A stretch of 64,000 nucleotides of DNA, taken from the NCBI GenBank assembly GCA_003481745.1, contig QULP01000003.1, positions 186,001-250,000 on the forward strand. Direction: 5' to 3'. This document shows, piece by piece, positions 37,602 to 45,510 of this stretch. Made by a program: the position numbers and the translations under genes. Numbering within the stretch: the first letter of the stretch is position 1; each line of letters starts with the position of its first letter. The notes beneath the pieces are model-generated. The model was given only the letters and a program-made list of their open reading frames with translations, was not told where the DNA came from and made no database searches. This DNA is from Firmicutes bacterium OM04-13BH. GTDB taxonomy: Bacteria > Bacillota > Clostridia > Lachnospirales > Lachnospiraceae.

Positions 37602-39221
37602 TTACTGATTTACATATTTATGAATGGTTGCTCTTACTGCTCCTTTTCCTGCAATCATTTCTCTAAACATTTCTTCTATCTTTTCTGCCACACCTGTTGT
37701 ATACAAATCAACAAAGAACAGACGCTCGTTAGAAAGAATCGGTTTTAACTGGTCTGTAAATGTCTCCGGTTTTCCGATTACAATCTCTTTTAACTGTTCC
37801 TGAATTTCTTCATTCATTGGGTCCGGAGCTAATTCATATTTTTCTCCTTCATCATCCACTCCAAGCATGTAACGAAGCCATCCGGCAATTCCGAGTGGAA
37901 TCGCTGTCAGTTTTTTTGCATCTCCAAATTTTTCAACATAAGCTTTGATGGTTTCTCCAAAACGGATTCCCACCATCTGAGAGACGTCAACAGAGAGACG
38001 CATATTGGTGTCCCCTAAATATTCATTCGGGAAACGGTCATTGAATAATTCATCTACAAACGCCTGTGGAGAGAGAATTCCAGGATTTGGGACAACCGGA
38101 AGTCCTTCATCATAAGCAACCATACGTGCCATTTTCATCATGTCTTCATTTGTATTTAACATATGGGCAAATAAGTCATATCCCTGTACGACTCCAAGAG
38201 GTCCTGTAGCGGAATGTACCGGATTTAAGCATACAGTTACTTTCATACGTTCTGATAAATTAACAGTATTTCTGTCAGCCATATAAACACCAAAGCCTTT
38301 CTCCAGTGCCGGACGACCATTCGGGAAATTGTCTTCAATAACCAGATACTGTGGTTTTTCCGCATTTACAAACGGTGCAATATAAGTTTTTTTACTTGTA
38401 ATAACCGGCTGCATTTCTTCAATGCCAAGTTCTTCCAAATCATCTGCAATTTTTTCACTCGGACGAGGAGTAATTTTATCAATCATAGTCCATGGGAAAG
38501 CAACTACTTTTTCATCACTGACATAAGAAACAAATCCTTCCTCTACAAATCCTGCTTTTTTCCATTCTTCTGTCATAGTCAGTACAGATTCACGAAGTTT
38601 TGCACCATTTTTAGAACAGTTATCCATGGAAACCAAAGCCAATGGGTATTTTCCTGCCTTGTATCTTTCATACAACATTGCCACTACTACTGCCATTGCT
38701 CCTGTCGCTTTATCCGGACCATTTTCAATATCAGCCTGTACGAATGGGAACCATGTGCCATCTGCTTTCTGTAATGCATATCCTTTTTCTGTAATTGTAA
38801 AAGAAACCATCTGTAACGACTTACTTGTAAAAATTTCTTTTAAACGGTTCCACTGTGTCTCATTAGATGACTGCGCTTTTACTGCCTCTGCCAGAGAACC
38901 CAGCACTTTATATTCACGACTTCCGTCTCCATGAAGAATAACGCTTAAGCCCAGATTATCATAAGGAGTATAAATCTTATCCACTACATCATAATCAAAT
39001 GTTTCTACGCAGGTAAGTCCACAGTCTAATGCACCTTCTTCTAATAAACCATCTGCAATTCCACCGATAAATACACGGAAAATATTTCCGATTCCAAAGT
39101 GTACCCATCTTGGTTCTTTTTTTGCTTTTTCCGAAATCTCTTTCACATCGTATCCCGGAAGCTGAATTCCTGCTTTCTCCCATGCTTCACGATTTTTGAT
39201 CCCATCCATTGTTAATTTCAT
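37602..39221 (-). CDS. Mannitol dehydrogenase family oxidoreductase (UxuB-like fructuronate reductase)
   Basis: This 539-residue long-chain polyol dehydrogenase has an N-terminal NAD(P)-binding domain (HFGIGNIFRVFIGG, about 40-53) and the C-terminal helical domain with the substrate-binding lysine region (KMTVCLNPVHSATG: a conserved polar cluster). Relatives interconvert D-fructuronate and D-mannonate (UxuB) or fructose and mannitol. No uxuA or uxaC is adjacent, so the substrate is open. AGGAGG-like sequence precedes the start. A pair of strong palindromes lies upstream, between it and the divergent HAD gene. Confidence 0.88.
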   Translation of the reverse strand: MKLTMDGIKNREAWEKAGIQLPGYDVKEISEKAKKEPRWVHFGIGNIFRVFIGGIADGLLEEGALDCGLTCVETFDYDVVDKIYTPYDNLGLSVILHGDGSREYKVLGSLAEAVKAQSSNETQWNRLKEIFTSKSLQMVSFTITEKGYALQKADGTWFPFVQADIENGPDKATGAMAVVVAMLYERYKAGKYPLALVSMDNCSKNGAKLRESVLTMTEEWKKAGFVEEGFVSYVSDEKVVAFPWTMIDKITPRPSEKIADDLEELGIEEMQPVITSKKTYIAPFVNAEKPQYLVIEDNFPNGRPALEKGFGVYMADRNTVNLSERMKVTVCLNPVHSATGPLGVVQGYDLFAHMLNTNEDMMKMARMVAYDEGLPVVPNPGILSPQAFVDELFNDRFPNEYLGDTNMRLSVDVSQMVGIRFGETIKAYVEKFGDAKKLTAIPLGIAGWLRYMLGVDDEGEKYELAPDPMNEEIQEQLKEIVIGKPETFTDQLKPILSNERLFFVDLYTTGVAEKIEEMFREMIAGKGAVRATIHKYVNQ

Positions 39222-39278
39222 GTCGTAATTTCCTCCTTAATTTTATCTTGCATCAAGTTTTACTTTTCACTTATGTTT

Positions 39279-39360
39279 ATATCTTAACTGTAAGTTAAGT
39301 ATATATCTCTGGTTTAAAAAAATCCATTGACAAAAATTATAATTTTTATCAATGGATTTT
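39279..39360. promoter_or_regulatory. Two operator-like palindromes in the UxuB/HAD intergenic region
   Basis: One, near 39279-39305, is ATCTTAAC / GTTAAGTAT around TGTAA. The other, 39323-39360, has arms AATCCATTGA / TCAATGGATT around a self-complementary AAAAATTATAATTTTT core with one mismatch. They lie upstream of both divergent genes and fit regulator sites; the second could also be a transcript hairpin. Confidence 0.6.
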
Positions 39361-39406
39361 GTACAGATTCACTATAAATTTTACCAAAACCGAACCACCC
39401 TTTTTC

Positions 39407-39435
39407 TTGCATCAAAATAAAATCTCACTTATAAT
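39407..39435 (+). promoter_or_regulatory. Predicted promoter of the HAD phosphatase gene
   Basis: TTGCAT (39407-39412), a 17-base spacer and TATAAT (39430-39435). The gene start lies 46 bases downstream. Confidence 0.75.
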
Positions 39436-39481
39436 TATCTTTAAGTATAGCTTTATCTTATTTCCTGGAGGATTTTTTCTT

Positions 39482-40276
39482 ATGATAAAATTAATTGCAA
39501 CTGATATTGATGGAACTTTAGTAAAAGACGGAACTCTCATGATTAATCCGGAATACATGACCGTGATTGAACAGCTAACCCAGAAAGGAATTCTGTTTGT
39601 TGTCTGCTCCGGTCGTCAGTTTTCAAGTGAAAAGAAACTCTTTGCCTCAATCAAAGACAAACTGTTATATATTTCAGATGGCGGAACCGTCGTCCGCACC
39701 CCAAATGAAATCTTAAAAACTTATCCAATGTCAGATGAACTTTGGAAAAATATGTATCAGATGGTTAAAGAAAAACTTCCATCCTGTGACTGTTTTGCCG
39801 CTACACCGGATTACTGTTTTGCAGAAGATGGAGGCAGCCAGATGTTCCACTGGTTAAGAGATTCTTATGGGTTTGAGATGAAAGAAATCGATGACTTATC
39901 TAAATTAGAATCAAAGGATATCATTAAATTTACCATTTATCATCCAACTGCCTGTGAAGAAATGTGTACTCCTCTTTTCATTCCTTCCTGGAAGGAAAAA
40001 GCTCAGCTTGCAGTTGCCGGAAAAGAATGGGTGGACTGCAATGCGCTTGGAGTAAGCAAATGGACTGCTATCTCCTTTTTAATGGAAAAATATCAACTGA
40101 ATGCTGATGAAATCTGCTGCTTTGGTGATAATCTCAACGACATTGAAATGTTAAAAAATGCCGGAACCAGCTATGCTGTTTCCAATGCCCGTCCAGAGGT
40201 AATCGAAGCGGCGAAATCAACCTGTGCACCTTACTGGGAAAGTGGAGTGTTAGAAGTGTTAAAATCATTTTTATAA
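39482..40276 (+). CDS. Cof-type HAD-IIB family phosphatase
   Basis: This 264-residue HAD hydrolase has motif I ATDIDGTL near the N-terminus (catalytic Asp pair), motif II VCSGR, the C2B cap in the middle, and motif IV CFGDNLNDIEMLKNAG near residue 213. Cof-like enzymes dephosphorylate sugar phosphates or nucleotides with broad specificity. The frame is open to 39359, but the ATG at 39482 follows TGGAGG and begins MIKLIATDIDGT, as in relatives. It may share control with the divergent dehydrogenase (inference). Confidence 0.93.
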   Translation: MIKLIATDIDGTLVKDGTLMINPEYMTVIEQLTQKGILFVVCSGRQFSSEKKLFASIKDKLLYISDGGTVVRTPNEILKTYPMSDELWKNMYQMVKEKLPSCDCFAATPDYCFAEDGGSQMFHWLRDSYGFEMKEIDDLSKLESKDIIKFTIYHPTACEEMCTPLFIPSWKEKAQLAVAGKEWVDCNALGVSKWTAISFLMEKYQLNADEICCFGDNLNDIEMLKNAGTSYAVSNARPEVIEAAKSTCAPYWESGVLEVLKSFL

Positions 40277-40281
40277 TGCAA

Positions 40282-40317
40282 TAGGTAGCAGGAATAAAAC
40301 TTTTTCCCTGCTACCAC
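40282..40317. terminator. Hairpin after the HAD gene
   Basis: GGTAGCAGG / CCTGCTACC stem with a loop of about 18 bases. No T run follows, so termination would rely on the adjacent structured element. Confidence 0.45.
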
Positions 40318-40320
40318 CTG

Positions 40321-40480
40321 AGTCAAGTGGATATTCGCAATCCGCTTCGCTACTTGCTCATAACCAAATAGCTGCTACGCAGCTTATCAGAAGGGGCTTG
40401 CCCCCTCCTGATACAAGCAAGTCCCCACCCCTGCTTATTGCTTTTCGCAATTGAAGCAGGGGACTTACTTGATTTGGTTA
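40321..40480. repeat. Dispersed structured element, full copy 2
   Basis: The head hairpin (AAGTGGA/TCCGCTT) is followed by the shared CTACTTGCTCAT. A closing stem AACCAAAT (40362-40369) / ATTTGGTT (40472-40479) encloses three hairpins: AGCTGC/GCAGCT (40370-40384), TATCAGaAGGGGC / GCCCCCTcCTGATA (40385-40413) and a long AAGTCCCC...CCCTGCTT / AAGCAGGGGACTT (from about 40419). It sits between convergent HAD and def-like genes and its end contains the def-like stop codon. Confidence 0.8.
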
Positions 40481-40888
40481 AATAATAATCCCTTCCAAAT
40501 GGTCACATTCATGCTGAATAATCTGTGCTGTCCATCCAGAATATTTCTGCCTCTGTTTCTTAAAATTCATATCCTCATACTCAACTTCAATCTCCTGATA
40601 TCTGGTACATTTTCGTACCCCTTCAAGGGACAGACAGCCTTCTTCAGTCTCATATTTTCCAGATTTTTTCACGATTTTCGGATTAAGCATTGCCACATTT
40701 AAAAATCCCATATTCACTGCAATAATGCACTTCTTTACCCCAATCATATTTGCTGCCATGCCAACACAGCCATCCTCATGGGCTTTTAATGTATCCAGCA
40801 AATCCACTGCTGTCTGAATGTCTTCTTTCATTGCCGGCTCTGATTTTTGATTTAAGAAAAAGACATCTCTCATAATTGGTTTTACCAT
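40478..40888 (-). CDS. Peptide deformylase-like protein, divergent motif I
   Basis: This 136-residue protein keeps the metal-binding motifs of peptide deformylase, EGCLS (Cys ligand) and HECDHLEG (HExxH). Motif I reads CVGMAANMIG where PDFs have GxGxAAxQ, so the catalytic Gln is Met. The short length and this motif I are usual for a second, compact PDF-like subgroup in clostridia, so it is probably not truncated. Deformylation of N-formyl-Met is possible but not certain. Its stop codon lies in the end of a structured repeat element. AGGAGAG precedes the start. Confidence 0.85.
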   Translation of the reverse strand: MVKPIMRDVFFLNQKSEPAMKEDIQTAVDLLDTLKAHEDGCVGMAANMIGVKKCIIAVNMGFLNVAMLNPKIVKKSGKYETEEGCLSLEGVRKCTRYQEIEVEYEDMNFKKQRQKYSGWTAQIIQHECDHLEGIII

Positions 40889-40993
40889 TGTTTTTCTCTC
40901 CTGTTTTTACAACACATAATAATGCGGAATAATATCTTCATAATGTCCATCCGGCATCCGATTCTCTCATAAATATTACGTCTCTCTTTTCTG

Positions 40994-42352
40994 TCAAATC
41001 TCCAAAAGATTTTTAATTGCTTCCATATAAATCAGCACCGCTTCTTCCATACCCGAAACCAGCATATACTCATCTGCACTGTGAATCCGATAATCAATTC
41101 CCAGTTTCTCCGGTCCAAATGCAATAATATTTTTAAGGGATTTTGCATAAGTTCCGCCACCGATTACCATCGGTTCATTCTCGGTATCACCTGTCACATC
41201 CACATACGCTTTATAGAGCGCATTGACAAGCGGAGACTCCCTTGGGAAGAACAACGGGTCGCCGATTTCAAGAATTTCAATTCGTCCGTTTTCATCTTCA
41301 AGTTTTCCTTCGCACATCTTACGCACATCCTCTGCTTTTAAAGTCACCGGAACTCGAATATCAATCGTACAGGAAATGACACCATTTTCTGTTTTGACAA
41401 TTCCATTACATAAAGTCAAATCACCGTATTCATCCTCAAATTTTAATCCGATTCCAGCTCCATCACAGGATGTTCCAATGTGACTGTTATAAAATTTCAC
41501 AAAATCATCTTCAAATCCTGCTTTTTCAAGACTCTCAAAGGTTACTCCTGCTGCATTCACTCCAAGTGTCGGTGTGCTTGCATGCGCCGGAACTCCTTTT
41601 GCATAAATACGGATTGTTCCATTTTCTTCTGTCACTTGATATTCCTGAAGCTTTGTCTTTGCTAAAATTTCTTCTAATTTTTCTTTTAATCCCGCTTCTG
41701 CCGGAATCACAGTTGTACACGCATCGCAGACTGCATTTGAAACAAATCCGCCATTCATAGAAATAATTTTTGTATTTTTTGAATATGCCACCATGGACAT
41801 ATGACCTTTTTCACCATGAATACATGGGAAATTTGCATCCGGCGTAAATCCACAGGATAACTCCTCTTCGACTTCATTATAATGTTCCATGCATTTTGAA
41901 CCGGTCTCTTCGTTACATCCCATAATAAGACGCACTCTCTTATTTAGTTTCACACCCGAATCACGCAAAAGTTTCATCGCATAAAGTGCCTCGATGACTG
42001 GACCTTTATCATCTGTCGTTCCACGTCCATAGATATAATCGCCCTCTCTTGTGAGCTTAAATGGGTCATAAGTCCAGTCTCCGCCGACCGGCACAATGTC
42101 AAGATGTCCGGCAATTCCGACAATCTCTTCTCCCTCTCCCATTTCAGCATAACCACAGTAATTATCTAAGTTTACGGTTTTAAATCCAAGTTCTTCTGCA
42201 ATTTTCAGTCCTTCTTTCAGTGCCTCTGCCGGTCCTTCCCCAAACGGTTTTCCCTCTCCAGGCATTCCAAGCTGGGAATCAATCGCAACCAGTCTGCCAA
42301 TATTTGTTATCATTTCATCTGATAAATCATGAATCTGTTCTTTGATACTCAT
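40994..42352 (-). CDS. M20-family Sapep/PepV-type metal-dependent dipeptidase
   Basis: This 452-residue protein has the M20 metal-binding pattern: GHLDIVPVGGDW (His and catalytic Asp, about 81-92), GRGTTDDKGP (bridging Asp), CNEETGSKCME (catalytic and ligand Glu), then a dimerisation-type insert, and the final His ligand in DYRIHSADEYM. Sapep/PepV enzymes cleave dipeptides with broad specificity using Mn2+ or Zn2+. AGGAGG precedes the start. It lies 32 bases after the LacI-type gene and may share its transcript. Confidence 0.95.
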   Translation of the reverse strand: MSIKEQIHDLSDEMITNIGRLVAIDSQLGMPGEGKPFGEGPAEALKEGLKIAEELGFKTVNLDNYCGYAEMGEGEEIVGIAGHLDIVPVGGDWTYDPFKLTREGDYIYGRGTTDDKGPVIEALYAMKLLRDSGVKLNKRVRLIMGCNEETGSKCMEHYNEVEEELSCGFTPDANFPCIHGEKGHMSMVAYSKNTKIISMNGGFVSNAVCDACTTVIPAEAGLKEKLEEILAKTKLQEYQVTEENGTIRIYAKGVPAHASTPTLGVNAAGVTFESLEKAGFEDDFVKFYNSHIGTSCDGAGIGLKFEDEYGDLTLCNGIVKTENGVISCTIDIRVPVTLKAEDVRKMCEGKLEDENGRIEILEIGDPLFFPRESPLVNALYKAYVDVTGDTENEPMVIGGGTYAKSLKNIIAFGPEKLGIDYRIHSADEYMLVSGMEEAVLIYMEAIKNLLEI

Positions 42353-42384
42353 AATAATCCTCCTGTTTTTATTCTACTTTATTT

Positions 42385-43419
42385 TTATTCCGGAATCGTA
42401 TATTCATTTCGGATATAAATTTCTGTATAAATTAATTCTTTTTCCGGTTCTTCTGCATGAAACAGCAGACGAAATAAAATCATAACCGGTTCGTAACCCT
42501 GAATCGAAGCATCCTGTCCAATCAAAAAATGAATATAACCTTCTCTCATGAGCCTGTAGTTTTCCCCCATAAAATCATTGGCTATCATTTTTATCTTTCC
42601 TGCCATGCCTTTCTTTTTTAATGCCATACACACACCCGATTCTCCATGGGAGGTCATATAAATTGCTTTCAAATCCGGATTTTCTTTTAATATTTCCTCT
42701 GTAATTTTCTCTGCTTTTTCATTTTCTTCAAAACAATATTCTGGTCCGACCAACTCCACATCTGGATACTTTTCTCTTATCTGTGTTGTAAACCCATCCA
42801 CACGTTCTCTAAGAGAAGGGTTCGTCCGATATCCGGAAATAATGGCAATTTTTCCCGTTCCGTTTACCAATTCTCCCATCAGACCTGCTGCTGCCTTTCC
42901 ACACTGAATACCATTTTGCCCGACAAAACAGAGTCTTCCGGTATCCGGCACATCTGAGTTAAATGTCACTATCGGAATCTGATAGACTCCTGTAAATTCA
43001 CGAATTTTTTCTTTGACTGCCTCTTCATCCGATGGAACCATTGCAATTGCGCTGACTCCGTCCTTTCGCATCTCTTCCATTGCTTCAATTGTGTCCGAAG
43101 CACTGATATGTGGAATCTTGCAGACAATCACCGTTCCTCCAAGGTTGTCTACTTCTTCTTTCGCTTTTTTTACACCTTCTAACACATCATTCATAAATGG
43201 GGTCTCACATGCCTGAACAATCACTCCAATTTTAATATTATTTTTACTCATCGAAAGTGCCCGCCCAAGCTGGTTCGGGCGATATCCCATTTCCTCTGCA
43301 ATTTTTTGAATCCGCTCTGCCACCTCCGGACGAATCCGCCCTCTGTTATTTAACGCCCTGTCAACCGTTCCTCTTGACACCCCTGCTGCCTCGGCAATCT
43401 GCCTGATTGTTACACCCAT
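42385..43419 (-). CDS. LacI-family transcriptional regulator
   Basis: This 344-residue regulator has an N-terminal LacI helix-turn-helix (TIRQIAEAAGVSRGTVDRAL) with hinge region, then a periplasmic-binding-protein-like sugar domain (from about residue 63, GVIVQACETPFM). The HTH is nearly identical to that of the second LacI protein at 57229, including VDRALNNRGR, so the two may recognise related operators. The effector is a sugar or polyol of unknown identity. It has a good promoter of its own and precedes the dipeptidase. Confidence 0.94.
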   Translation of the reverse strand: MGVTIRQIAEAAGVSRGTVDRALNNRGRIRPEVAERIQKIAEEMGYRPNQLGRALSMSKNNIKIGVIVQACETPFMNDVLEGVKKAKEEVDNLGGTVIVCKIPHISASDTIEAMEEMRKDGVSAIAMVPSDEEAVKEKIREFTGVYQIPIVTFNSDVPDTGRLCFVGQNGIQCGKAAAGLMGELVNGTGKIAIISGYRTNPSLRERVDGFTTQIREKYPDVELVGPEYCFEENEKAEKITEEILKENPDLKAIYMTSHGESGVCMALKKKGMAGKIKMIANDFMGENYRLMREGYIHFLIGQDASIQGYEPVMILFRLLFHAEEPEKELIYTEIYIRNEYTIPE

Positions 43420-43474
43420 TTTTTTCTTTTCCTCATTTCTTCTCTACGTTCTGGGGCACGCAAAATTTTCTCCT

Positions 43475-43503
43475 ATTGTACCACATTCCATTCCTCTTGG
43501 CAA
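43475..43503 (-). promoter_or_regulatory. Predicted promoter of the LacI-type gene
   Basis: On the minus strand: TTGCCA (43498-43503), a 17-base spacer and TACAAT (43475-43480). Confidence 0.75.
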
Positions 43504-43675
43504 ATGTTCCAAACGCAACTGGACTGGTAAAACTTTAGAAAACTGGCTATTTTAAGCAAGCCTGTTTTTCGTTATGATACTTAAAACTCAAGATAAGATG
43601 AATCGTGTGTACTCTCAGAATCTTCTTGTTTTTGATTTTGTGAGTACCGACAGAGAGAAAGAGAGGAAAAATTTA

Positions 43676-44218
43676 ATGATTGAAAAAAGTAATACAGCCA
43701 TTCCGGTTGCCGAAAAACAGACAACCAGTTCACAGATTCGCTTTATTACAATTACAGCAATGTTTATCGCTTTGACTTATGTATTTACTGCATTTGTAAA
43801 CATCAAACTTCCAATCGCTGCAAACGGCGGTTTAATCCATCTTGGAAATGTTCCGCTTTTCATCGGTGCAATTTTATTTGGCAAGAAAACCGGTGCAATC
43901 GCAGGCGGTGTCGGAATGGGATTATTTGATTTACTGTCCGGATGGACTGCATGGGCACCATTTACTCTTGTAATTGTAGGACTGATGGGATTTGCAGTCG
44001 GCGCCATTACCGAAAAAAGAAAAGGCTTTGGATGGAATGTCCTTGCAATCGCAGTTGCCTGTGTGATTAAAGTCGTAGGTTACTATATCGCCGAAGGCTT
44101 TATCTATGGAAACTGGGCTGCTCCTGTTGCTTCTATTCCGGGAAATCTGGTTCAGATTGGCGTTGCAGCCGTTATCGTTTTACTGGTAATCGGACGTCTT
44201 CAGAAACTCGTAAAATAA
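43676..44218 (+). CDS. ECF transporter S component (vitamin-type substrate-binding subunit)
   Basis: This 180-residue membrane protein has about five to six hydrophobic helices. It contains the S-component hallmarks of the HmpT/PdxU-like family, GGLIHLGNVPLFIGAILFG and AGGVGMGLFDLLSGW. S components bind a vitamin and are used by a shared EcfA-EcfA'-EcfT module, which is not in the window. The frame is open upstream to 43574, but the ATG at 43676 follows GAGAGG. A possible -10 TATGAT is at 43573-43578 without a good -35. Its neighbour is a PLP enzyme, which makes a B6 vitamer a plausible substrate (inference). Confidence 0.88.
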   Translation: MIEKSNTAIPVAEKQTTSSQIRFITITAMFIALTYVFTAFVNIKLPIAANGGLIHLGNVPLFIGAILFGKKTGAIAGGVGMGLFDLLSGWTAWAPFTLVIVGLMGFAVGAITEKRKGFGWNVLAIAVACVIKVVGYYIAEGFIYGNWAAPVASIPGNLVQIGVAAVIVLLVIGRLQKLVK

Positions 44219-44225
44219 AAAACTC

Positions 44226-44255
44226 AAAAATGACTGCCGATTGGCGGTCATTTTT
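44226..44255 (+). terminator. Terminator of the ECF S-component gene
   Basis: AAAAATGACTGCC / GGCGGTCATTTTT stem with a four-base loop and a T run. Confidence 0.85.
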
Positions 44256-44312
44256 GGTATACTAAATTAAAGTCAAAAAGTCAAAAAATAATTTATAAAG
44301 GAGCGTAAACAG

Positions 44313-45389
44313 ATGTATAAAATGATGACCCCAGGTCCAACTCAGGTACGGGAAAATGTACGCATGGCAAGAAGCCTGGAATTTCAAAATCCGGATTTAG
44401 ATGCCGATTTCTGTGAATACTACAAAGAGACCTGCCTTTTGGCAAGTGAACTCTTACACACCAAAAATGAAACTTTAATTCTTGATGGAGAGGGAATCCT
44501 CGGTCTTGAAGCTGCCTGTGCTTCTATCACCGAACCAGGTGACCGTGTCCTTGTCATTGATAATGGACTTTACGGCGAATCTTTTAAAGATTTCGTAACC
44601 ATGTATGGCGGCATTCCAACTCTCTATACCGTAGATTATGACAAGCCGGTTGACCCTGAAAAACTTGCCGAATACTTAAAAGAACAGCACGATTTTAAAT
44701 ATGCCACAGTCGTGCACTGCGATACACCAAGCGGTATGTTAAACGATATTTCTAAAATCTGCCCATTATTAAAATCCTATGGAATCCTCACCATTGTCGA
44801 TTCCGTATCTGCGATGTTCGGAGAAGAAGTAAGAGCCGATGATTACCGGATTGACATTTTATGTGGTGGTTCTCAGAAAGCAATTTCCGCACCTCCGGGA
44901 CTGACTATTGTTACCATCAGCCAGGATGCAAAAGATGTCATGAATCAGCGTAAGACACCAATTGCTTCTTTCTATGCAAACTTAAAAGTATTTGAACATT
45001 ACTATGAAGAAAAGTGGTTCCCTTATACCATGCCTGCAAGCGACATCTATGGTCTGCGTCAGGCACTTGAAAATATCAAAAATGATCCGGAGCATTTAAA
45101 ACGTCATGCAAAAGTAGCCGAAAAGACCAGAACCACTTTAAAAGAAATGGGACTGACCTTATATCCACGCTCCGGTTATTCTAATACCGTTACTACGTTT
45201 GAAGTTCCGGAAGGTTTTACAGATAAAGAAATACTCTCAAAAATGAGAAACGATTATAATATTCTGCTTGCCGGCTCTTTTGGATGCTTTGGTGGAAAAT
45301 TAATCCGTATCGGGCATATGGGAGAAAGTGCAAATGAAAAAGATGTGGATGAAGTATTACAGGCATTAAAAGAAATCTTGGGAAAATAA
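44313..45389 (+). CDS. PLP-dependent class V aminotransferase (alanine-glyoxylate type)
   Basis: This 358-residue fold-type I aminotransferase begins MMTPGPTQV, typical of the alanine-glyoxylate / serine-pyruvate / phosphonate group. The PLP lysine is in CGGSQKAISAPPG (about 193) and the aspartate in TIVDSVSAMFG (about 160-170). Substrate pairs in this group include alanine/glyoxylate, serine/pyruvate and 2-aminoethylphosphonate/pyruvate; neighbours give no strong hint. AAAGGAG precedes the start. It follows the S-component gene after a terminator, so it is a separate transcript. Confidence 0.9.
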   Translation: MYKMMTPGPTQVRENVRMARSLEFQNPDLDADFCEYYKETCLLASELLHTKNETLILDGEGILGLEAACASITEPGDRVLVIDNGLYGESFKDFVTMYGGIPTLYTVDYDKPVDPEKLAEYLKEQHDFKYATVVHCDTPSGMLNDISKICPLLKSYGILTIVDSVSAMFGEEVRADDYRIDILCGGSQKAISAPPGLTIVTISQDAKDVMNQRKTPIASFYANLKVFEHYYEEKWFPYTMPASDIYGLRQALENIKNDPEHLKRHAKVAEKTRTTLKEMGLTLYPRSGYSNTVTTFEVPEGFTDKEILSKMRNDYNILLAGSFGCFGGKLIRIGHMGESANEKDVDEVLQALKEILGK

Positions 45390-45466
45390 AATAACTTGGA
45401 TAAATTTCCATCTGCTACGTTATTTATCTGAAAGTCAATGATACCGTACACTCGGTAACGAAAACC

Positions 45467-45510
45467 AAAATGAGATGCACTTTGAACAACACAAGTGCAT
45501 CTCATTTTTT
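45467..45510. terminator. Bidirectional terminator between the aminotransferase and yesN
   Basis: AAATGAGATGCACTT / AAGTGCATCTCATTT stem, ending in a T run on the plus strand. The run reaches the stop codon of the convergent yesN-type gene. Confidence 0.9.
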
